A DNA stretch of 64,000 bases from contig NZ_LNUV01000002.1 in assembly GCF_001512285.1 (NCBI RefSeq), forward strand, positions 1-64,000. The letters are read 5' to 3'. This DNA comes from Arthrobacter sp. EpRS71 (GTDB lineage Bacteria; Actinomycetota; Actinomycetes; Actinomycetales; Micrococcaceae). Positions 55,701-64,000 of the stretch are shown in pieces; the first letter of the stretch is position 1, and each line of letters opens with the position of its first letter. The notes under the pieces are model-generated. The model was not told the DNA's origin, did not search any database, and saw only the letters and a program-made list of their open reading frames with translations. Both the position numbers and the translations under genes were made by a program.

Positions 55701-56854
55701 ATCAAGAAGAAGCGAAGCAAAGCATCCGTGTGACGGGGCTGTCCACACAGCGTCACTTCGGGGCTCCCGGGATCCAAAGTCATCGCAACTGACCCAATAG
55801 GTGGTTGCCGAAAGTGTGGATCGTCAGGAACCAGCCGAATGTTTGCCACTGTTTCCGTGGTTCCGAGGCGGAGCCACGTCCCTTCCCCCTGAGCCCGGGA
55901 AGATGCCGCCGGCGCCAAGGGGGTGTCTGATGGATCTCGCATGGCAGGTTTTTTCGCCAGCTGGTCCCCTGCAGAGGGACCGCTAACCGCTAAAAGCAGC
56001 TCTGCTGCCGATGGGGAGCATCGGCGCCTTCGTTCAAGGTCTCTTTGGACAGCCAGCGCTATGGCCAGCTGCCCCTGTAGGCGGCCTCTCCGCCCTGCGA
56101 TCAACGGGACGAGCAGGCTGATCGCTGAGATTGCAGTGAAGCCCAAGTACATCCACATTCCTGTTGCCAAGGAGAGCCCGATTCCGGCCGCCAACGGCAG
56201 TACGGCCGCGAGTGCCATCGCCAAACGGTTGGCGTGGCGAGGACTGTGAGGTACTTCCAATGGTTCTTCAATAGACAGGCCTGCGTCGCCGGAAATCGGT
56301 TGGTAGGGATCGCTGTCCGTAATGACACCGAAAGTGGAGTTTCCACATCGCATCGTGGACGCGGATGTCAGCAAGGTTCGCTTGATGGGCCGGTTGTCCA
56401 CGAACACCGGGTTGGCGCCGCGTACACTCCTCGCCACGAGGGCTGTGCTGGAAACTTCCAACGTGGCATGTTCCCGGGACATCCCGGGATCCAACACAAG
56501 GATTTCGGCGGAAGCCCTTCCTACCCGGTACCGGCCCCGTTGAATCCTGAAGACAGAGCCTGCCCCGGGGCCTGAGTGGGTTAGAAGCAACAAGGGTGGG
56601 GAAGAGGCATTTCCGCCCGGATGATGCGGAGCATTATCCACAAGGACGGCGCCATTAATGAGAGGCGGCTCTCCCACTGTGAGAGCGGTCAGAGGATGGC
56701 CGCTCACCGAGAGAGTCCCGGTTCCACGGGCTTCCTTGAGAAGCTGCTCCACCTGGGTACCGGATGTGCCGTCCGGGACGTCGATGCTGAGTTCTTCCGG
56801 TTTCGTCGTTCCAGCGGCACCGGGGGCGCTGACCAATGTGCACTCCAAGGCCAT
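52733..56854 (-). CDS. FHA-FtsK/SpoIIIE-type ATPase resembling EssC/EccC, orphan
   Basis: A 1373-residue protein. An FHA domain lies at about 100-180 (GRASAEILVLDPGMSREHA), two membrane helices at about 208-255, and three ATPase modules follow. Module 1 has Walker A AGTTGSGKS (589-597) and Walker B LVIDEF (695-700). Module 2 has a degenerate loop IGSESSGMRE (929-938). Module 3 has GGPRSGKS (1213-1220) and ILLVDDAD (1265-1272). The layout matches type VII secretion ATPases of the EssC/EccC kind. No WXG100 or other type VII partner is in the window. ATG at 56854 is preferred because AGAGGAAG is just upstream. Confidence 0.85.
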   Translation of the reverse strand: MALECTLVSAPGAAGTTKPEELSIDVPDGTSGTQVEQLLKEARGTGTLSVSGHPLTALTVGEPPLINGAVLVDNAPHHPGGNASSPPLLLLTHSGPGAGSVFRIQRGRYRVGRASAEILVLDPGMSREHATLEVSSTALVARSVRGANPVFVDNRPIKRTLLTSASTMRCGNSTFGVITDSDPYQPISGDAGLSIEEPLEVPHSPRHANRLAMALAAVLPLAAGIGLSLATGMWMYLGFTAISAISLLVPLIAGRRGRLQGQLAIALAVQRDLERRRRCSPSAAELLLAVSGPSAGDQLAKKPAMRDPSDTPLAPAASSRAQGEGTWLRLGTTETVANIRLVPDDPHFRQPPIGSVAMTLDPGSPEVTLCGQPRHTDALLRFFLMQLAGFPGAAETPVIVFGRVGRLPLSARFLPSVTLTSSAHHVLKALHLAEGSAKGRLFMVDDLPSEDSEFRLSVLKAARSAGWQVLRCCVSPQRSSVVIEISPSGTVGHLETNGLRRTFVPDLLSAEVFDRFCRKAPAMSFSEALGTAIPEACFLAELLPHGQRRVLRKWTESAGNNGPTAVLGTGHGGQVTFDFKLDGPHLLVAGTTGSGKSELLRTLVASIALSHSPDHTTFLFFDFKGGSGLQPLARLPHCVGLLTDLSKHHLERALVSLRGEIRYREQIFAAANASDLTQYRRVASASDPHVPCLVLVIDEFRMLVDEAPNSLRELMRIATIGRSLGIHLVMATQRPQGALTADIRANVTSSIAMRVQTESESMDIINTKAAASINVGAPGRAYFARASTSPEEFQTASLSRPPGFAVHGPGRDSSMEPVQPALQALQQRCDVRSASSQQSSLPDAGPEWVVSIAHEAWRLLGKPLPRQPIAAPLPTSIPWHEHITAVAGNGSGVKDHWTVGPLAIIDRPEHQMVEPLLWSPSEDGHLAMIGSESSGMRECFSASSAMLAARKPQPHLYILDATGTLGHLGDEDRIGASVGLHQLHLATRVLKRLATEMERRRSAGASAAGDSPLVLIVAGWCSWATALRTGPFAYAEGILQDIIRDGGSLGLTVLISGERELVSSRFFGAIQNRAYFPSGSTEESRFHWPRLPDMESLPGRAVVMGNFAGEPGAVAQFRRAPVKGLWPFEELEPSEPPFRVRPLPDLLLADDFPALLASYRRKFPSGAGTITHAAGGRAEHSQAEAPLWFGVGGDEAEPVSMPLRENGVSTVLGGPRSGKSSALASLHALNPLIPWVFPPAASKPGAFWVSVACEAEAGSVDPSSILLVDDADSLDPQGRQALSALIGKVRGIILTATPGPSLHLHLPLAKEAQASSTGLVLAPGTPHDGDLLGVRLDADRDRRPGRGFLIDGPAMRPVHVAFTAGFTRRAETR

Positions 56855-56986
56855 GGGTACTTCCTCTACGACTCGGCGGATATTTGCCTGGCTGGCTCTC
56901 ATCACGCTAAGGCCCTGCGAACTCAAGCGCTGGGGACGTTGTGGCCTATGTGGACAACTTTTGCCAGAGCCCGCACAGGCAACGCC

Positions 56987-57018
56987 TTGACACCGTGGCA
57001 TGTTGTCTCAGCTAAGAT
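56987..57018 (+). promoter_or_regulatory. Candidate promoter of nucleotide-sugar module
   Basis: TTGACA (56987-56992) and TAAGAT (57013-57018), with a 20-base spacer, which is longer than ideal. A GAGGAAGG ribosome site and the GTG start at 57063 follow. Confidence 0.45.
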
Positions 57019-57062
57019 GAATCTCGTTGTCGCGTGTGCTCAATGAGGAAGGACCTTCACCG

Positions 57063-57653
57063 GTGATAGTGGTTGCGGAGAGCGCCGATGTTTCAGACGA
57101 GGCGGTAATTGGTGACGGATCAAAGATTTGGCATCTGGCCCAAGTCCGCGAGCAGGCCGAATTGGGCGTCAACTGCATCGTGGGACGCGGAGCCTATATA
57201 GGCACCGGGGTCAAGATGGGGGACAACTGCAAAGTTCAGAATTATGCACTTGTCTACGAGCCTGCGGTGCTGGAGGCCGGCGTCTTCATCGGCCCGGCTG
57301 TAGTACTCACAAACGACACTTACCCTCGGGCGGTTAGCCCGGATGGCGGATTGAAGAGCGCTCACGACTGGGAACCTGTTGGTGTAACCATTCGTGAAGG
57401 TGCCTCAATCGGCGCCCGCGCTGTTTGCGTCGCGCCCGTGACAATCGGACGATGGGCCACAGTGGCTGCTGGTGCTGTTGTTGCCAAAGACGTCCCTGAT
57501 TTTGCCCTGATGGTCGGAGTCCCGGCCAAACGCCACGGTTGGGTCGGAAAAGCTGGTTTCCCGCTGCAGCGCTTAGGTGAGAGCTGGGTTTGCCCGGAGA
57601 CCGGCGCCACATATGTTGAACAGAACGAGACCCTTCGAGAGGTAGAGGCATGA
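57063..57653 (+). CDS. Left-handed beta-helix acyltransferase (WbpD/WlbB-like)
   Basis: A 196-residue hexapeptide-repeat acetyltransferase with AVIGDGSKIWHLAQVRE near the start and the VTIGRWATVAAGAVVAKDV segment in the C-terminal part. Similar enzymes acetylate the 3-amino group of UDP-2-acetamido-3-amino sugars. The downstream aminotransferase and dehydrogenase support that role. GTG at 57063 is preferred with GAGGAAGG ten bases upstream. Confidence 0.85.
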   Translation: MIVVAESADVSDEAVIGDGSKIWHLAQVREQAELGVNCIVGRGAYIGTGVKMGDNCKVQNYALVYEPAVLEAGVFIGPAVVLTNDTYPRAVSPDGGLKSAHDWEPVGVTIREGASIGARAVCVAPVTIGRWATVAAGAVVAKDVPDFALMVGVPAKRHGWVGKAGFPLQRLGESWVCPETGATYVEQNETLREVEA

Positions 57654-58741
57654 GCCCCGAATTCATTCCCCCCGCTAAACCCATCATTGGAGATGACGAG
57701 CGCAAGGCAGTAGAGGCTGTCTTGGCCTCCGGCCAACTCGCGCAGGGTTCGGAGGTTGCATCCTTTGAGCAGGAATTCTCTCAGGTCCTCCTCGATGGCA
57801 GGGCTGCGGTAGCAGTCAACTCCGGCACTTCCGGTCTGCACCTCGGACTGCTGGCTGCGGGCATCGGTCCGGGCGACGAAGTGATTGTTCCATCGTTTAC
57901 TTTCGCTGCCACGGCTAACTCCGTGGCTTTGACCGGAGCCACTCCTGTCTTCGCTGACGTGGACCTGGATCACTACACCCTTGATCCCGCGTCCGTTGAA
58001 TCGAAAATCACGGACCGCACGGCTGCCATCATGCCCGTTCACCTCTATGGCCACCCCTTTGACGTAGATGGAATCGGCGCGGTTGCCTCCAAGCACGGCG
58101 TGAAGGTCTTCGAGGACGCAGCCCAGGCACACGGTGCGGCAGTCAACGGCCGAAAAGTGGGTACATTCGGTGACTTCGCTATGTTCAGCCTGTACCCCAC
58201 CAAGAACATGACCTCTGGCGAAGGTGGCATGGTCAGCACGGGCCTGGCCGACGTCGAGCGTCGGCTCCGGTTGCTGCGCAACCAGGGCATGGAACGCCAG
58301 TACGAAAATGAGCTTGTTGGCTTTAACGCGCGAATGACTAACATCCACGCTGCAATCGGTCGCGTCCAGCTGACCAAGATCAATGCCTGGACCAAGACCC
58401 GCCAGGAGAACGCCGCGTTCTTCGACGCCAACATCGAGGGTGTTGTCACTCCCAAGGTGTCTGAGGGTTACGAGCACGTTTACCACCAGTACACCATTCG
58501 CATTGCTGAGGACCGTGACGGTTTCGCAAAGGCACTGCGTGAGGAATACAACGTAGGCTGTGGCGTGTACTACCCCATCCCGAACCACCGCCTCGCCCCT
58601 TTCCAAACCTCAGATGACCTGCCCGTCACAGAGGAAGCCGCGGCCAGCGTTTTGTCACTTCCGGTCCATCCGTCGCTGAGCCAGGACGACCTTGACCGCA
58701 TCGTTGCCGCTGTGAACGCCATTGCGAAGGCAGGAAGCTAG
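57650..58741 (+). CDS. DegT/DnrJ/EryC1/StrS-family sugar aminotransferase
   Basis: A 363-residue PLP enzyme. PLP lysine at about Lys185 in YPTKNMTSGEGG, Asp156 in EDAAQAHGA, and a NSGTSGLHLG region are family hallmarks. It installs an amino group on a 3-keto nucleotide sugar in this context. It overlaps the acetyltransferase stop by 4 bases. Confidence 0.93.
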   Translation: MSPEFIPPAKPIIGDDERKAVEAVLASGQLAQGSEVASFEQEFSQVLLDGRAAVAVNSGTSGLHLGLLAAGIGPGDEVIVPSFTFAATANSVALTGATPVFADVDLDHYTLDPASVESKITDRTAAIMPVHLYGHPFDVDGIGAVASKHGVKVFEDAAQAHGAAVNGRKVGTFGDFAMFSLYPTKNMTSGEGGMVSTGLADVERRLRLLRNQGMERQYENELVGFNARMTNIHAAIGRVQLTKINAWTKTRQENAAFFDANIEGVVTPKVSEGYEHVYHQYTIRIAEDRDGFAKALREEYNVGCGVYYPIPNHRLAPFQTSDDLPVTEEAAASVLSLPVHPSLSQDDLDRIVAAVNAIAKAGS

Positions 58742-59727
58742 TGGCAAATTTGCGTGCAGGCCTCATCGGACTGGGGATGATGGGCCGCCACCACGCCCGC
58801 GTTATTCGCGAGCTTGAAGGCGTCGACCTCGTTGCAGTCGCTGACTCGTTCGGGGATCCTCACAACGTCGCCAGCGGACTTGAGGTCTGCAGTTCGGTCG
58901 AACAGCTCATTGATCAGGGAATCGACATGGCAGTGGCCGCAGTGCCCACCGTGCTTCATGAAGAAGTGGCGCTGCAGTTGGCTGAAGCCGGAGTGCACTG
59001 TTTGGTGGAAAAGCCGATTGCCAACGACTCCGAATCGGGCCGGCGTATCGCGGACGCCTTCGACTCACGGGGATTGATCGGGGCGGTTGGACACATTGAG
59101 CGCTTCAACCCGTCTTTGCAGAGCCTTCGCGAACGGCTCGGTAACGGCGACCTCGGCGAGGTTTACCAGATTTCGACCCGCCGCCAGGGTCCGTTCCCTT
59201 CCCGCATTGCAGATGTGGGTGTGGTCAAGGACCTCGCAACCCACGACATCGATCTCACGGCGTGGCTTGCACAGAGCAATTTCGTGAACGTAGTGGCGCA
59301 CACAACGTCAAGGAGTGGACGCGAGCACGAGGATATGGTCACCGCCATTGGCCATCTCAAGAGCGGTGTGGTCACTAACCACATCGTCAACTGGCTCTCT
59401 CCAATGAAGGAGCGCACCACCGTTGTTTTGGGTGAGCGGGGTGCGTACATCGCGGATACCATCTCGGCGGACCTGACATTCATCGAGAACGGCACTTTCC
59501 AGACCGATTGGGACTCCGTCGCGGCATTCCGTGGCGTGTCCGAGGGTTCCTCCACCCGCTTTGCCCTGGCAAAGCGGGAACCCTTGAAGATGGAACACGA
59601 GGCATTCCGTGATGCTGTGCTCGGAAAGTCCATGAATATTGTCACAATGGCCGAAGGACTTGAGACCCTTCGTGTTGCTGAGGCCGTACTTGAGTCCGCG
59701 GAAACAGGCTCAGTGATCTCGCTCTAG
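58741..59727 (+). CDS. Gfo/Idh/MocA-family NAD(P)-dependent sugar dehydrogenase
   Basis: A 328-residue protein with an N-terminal Rossmann fold (GLIGLGMMGRHHARV), the LVEKPIA motif, and a C-terminal Gfo domain with DLATHDIDL. It probably oxidises C3 of the nucleotide sugar before transamination, as WbpB does. GTG shares one base with the aminotransferase stop. Confidence 0.92.
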   Translation: MANLRAGLIGLGMMGRHHARVIRELEGVDLVAVADSFGDPHNVASGLEVCSSVEQLIDQGIDMAVAAVPTVLHEEVALQLAEAGVHCLVEKPIANDSESGRRIADAFDSRGLIGAVGHIERFNPSLQSLRERLGNGDLGEVYQISTRRQGPFPSRIADVGVVKDLATHDIDLTAWLAQSNFVNVVAHTTSRSGREHEDMVTAIGHLKSGVVTNHIVNWLSPMKERTTVVLGERGAYIADTISADLTFIENGTFQTDWDSVAAFRGVSEGSSTRFALAKREPLKMEHEAFRDAVLGKSMNIVTMAEGLETLRVAEAVLESAETGSVISL

Positions 59728-59749
59728 CTTTGTAGTCTTAGCAGCATTG

Positions 59750-59791
59750 AACGGGAGGCTGGCTATGTGCCGGGCCTCCCGTTCGTTTTTT
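59750..59791 (+). terminator. Rho-independent terminator after the nucleotide-sugar module
   Basis: 10-bp stem (59750-59759 with 59774-59783), 14-base loop and a T-run at 59786-59791. Confidence 0.8.
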
Positions 59792-59861
59792 GCGGACAAT
59801 TACTGCCTTGCTGCGGCGTACCGCCGAATCGGGGAACGATCGTAACGTCGGGTAGCCTTGA

Positions 59862-63100
<3,239 letters not shown>

Positions 63101-63102
63101 CA

Positions 63103-63960
63103 ATGACGACTTCCACTGATACGTATGCTGTTCCCGGGGTAGGTGCGGGGCTGCTGGATGTCTACCGACGCCGCTACCTCCTCAAATTGATAGTCCGTAA
63201 GGAACTCCGAGTGCGATACCGGGGTTCTGTCCTTGGTCTTGCCTGGTCCTACGTCAAGCCACTGGTTCAGTACGTAGTGCTGTTTTTCGCTTTGGGTATT
63301 GTCCTTCGCGTGGGGGATCAGATTCCCAATTACGCGCTGTACATGTTCTCGGGCGTCATCGTCATCAATTTCTTCTCGGAAGCGTTCTCGAATGCTACGA
63401 GATCCATTGTGTCCAATGCTGCCTTGGTCAAAAAGATCTATCTGCCAAGGGAGTTGTTCCCGGTTGCCTCCGTGTGGGTGGCAGCGGTCCACTTTCTCCC
63501 TCAACTGGTGGTCTTGTTGGCGGCTGCGCTGCTGAGCGGGTGGAAACCCGACTTCATGCAGCTCATTGGAGCCGTTTTAGGCTTCGTCATTGTGGCGGTA
63601 ACGGCGACCGGTTTGGGGCTCCTGGCCGGGGCCATCAATGTGTTCTTCCGCGATGCAGAAAACATCGTGGATATGTTGATGATGATTGTTACCTGGACAT
63701 CGCCGGTGCTCTATGACTGGACCATGATCCGTCGGCTGGCGCCCCCGTGGGTGCTGTTCATCTATCAGCTCAACCCGATCACCGTGGCCGTCGAATTGTT
63801 CCACTGGGCCTTCTGGTATCCCACCGTGGATCGTCCAGTCGAACTGCCTCCGCATCTGATGTGGACGGGACTGATCGGTCTGGGCATGGCAGCTCTGTTC
63901 CTTATCATCGGCCAGCTCGTCTTCCGACGACTTGAGGGCCATTTTGCGCAGGAGGTCTAG
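63103..63960 (+). CDS. ABC-2 type polysaccharide export permease (Wzm-like)
   Basis: A 285-residue protein with six predicted membrane segments and the N-terminal RKELRVRYRGSVLGLAWSY stretch typical of Wzm/TagG permeases. It exports lipid-linked galactan or teichoic-type polymers. It is followed immediately by the start of its ATP-binding partner. Confidence 0.9.
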   Translation: MTTSTDTYAVPGVGAGLLDVYRRRYLLKLIVRKELRVRYRGSVLGLAWSYVKPLVQYVVLFFALGIVLRVGDQIPNYALYMFSGVIVINFFSEAFSNATRSIVSNAALVKKIYLPRELFPVASVWVAAVHFLPQLVVLLAAALLSGWKPDFMQLIGAVLGFVIVAVTATGLGLLAGAINVFFRDAENIVDMLMMIVTWTSPVLYDWTMIRRLAPPWVLFIYQLNPITVAVELFHWAFWYPTVDRPVELPPHLMWTGLIGLGMAALFLIIGQLVFRRLEGHFAQEV

Positions 63961-64000
63961 ATGGGCGCCGCAATAATCGTCAAAGGCCTTAAGAAAACGT
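63961..64000 (+). CDS. Start of Wzt-like ABC ATP-binding protein, truncated by the window
   Basis: ATG directly after the permease stop opens a frame reading MGAAIIVKGLKKT to the window end. Position next to a Wzm-like permease suggests the ATPase partner, but no Walker motif is visible in this fragment. Confidence 0.6.
   Translation, partial: MGAAIIVKGLKKT

Overview
The window is a 64 kb stretch of a high-GC actinobacterial chromosome. GTG starts are frequent, and several genes begin directly after a TAnnnT -10 element, which suggests leaderless transcripts. Protein families and gene order (etfBA, a cysteine desulfurase next to mnmA, mtrAB-lpqB-comF-hpf-secA, pdtaS next to whiB1, glf-glfT2-wzm) point to Micrococcaceae, most likely Arthrobacter or Paenarthrobacter. 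The genus is inferred from remembered synteny and protein style, not from a database search. No insertion sequence, prophage, CRISPR array, tRNA or rRNA was seen, so this looks like core chromosome with a few accessory genes.

Layout. 1-8.8 kb: a truncated TPM-domain membrane protein, an HtrA-type membrane serine protease, etfB-etfA with a PIG-L deacetylase, and a gluconate kinase/permease pair. 8.8-16.4 kb: sigK-rskA, trmL, a J-domain protein, a lipid/diacylglycerol kinase, a lipoprotein, a cysteine desulfurase and mnmA. 16.5-22.1 kb: a complete dipeptide/oligopeptide ABC importer. 22.2-30 kb: chorismate mutase, a cysteine-free MetE/UROD-like protein, and a six-gene minus-strand cluster (MoxR, DUF58, DUF4350, DUF4129, a multi-pass membrane protein, DUF4166). 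30.3-40.7 kb: the conserved envelope/secretion block mtrA-mtrB-lpqB-comF-hpf-(YcaQ-like glycosylase)-secA.

40.7-52.7 kb: an Rv3235-like protein, a LysM membrane protein, an Sm-like hypothetical protein, a MerR/BldC-type helix-turn-helix protein, a CpaB/CpaE-like pair, the giant NAD-glutamate dehydrogenase, the sensor kinase pdtaS, whiB1 with a CRP-like box, and a small membrane protein. 52.7-56.9 kb: a large FHA-FtsK/EssC-type ATPase with no visible secretion partners. 57-64 kb: surface polysaccharide genes, namely a three-enzyme nucleotide-sugar module (acetyltransferase, aminotransferase, dehydrogenase), UDP-galactopyranose mutase, a galactofuranosyltransferase and the start of a polysaccharide ABC exporter.

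Most of the window is ordinary. The items best worth a second look are the orphan EssC-like ATPase with a degenerate middle ATPase site, the CpaE-like ATPase whose Walker lysine is replaced by arginine, the cysteine-free MetE-like protein, the tandem Sm-like protein, the CRP-like box before whiB1, and the repeated leaderless promoter pattern. I found no convincing completely new system.
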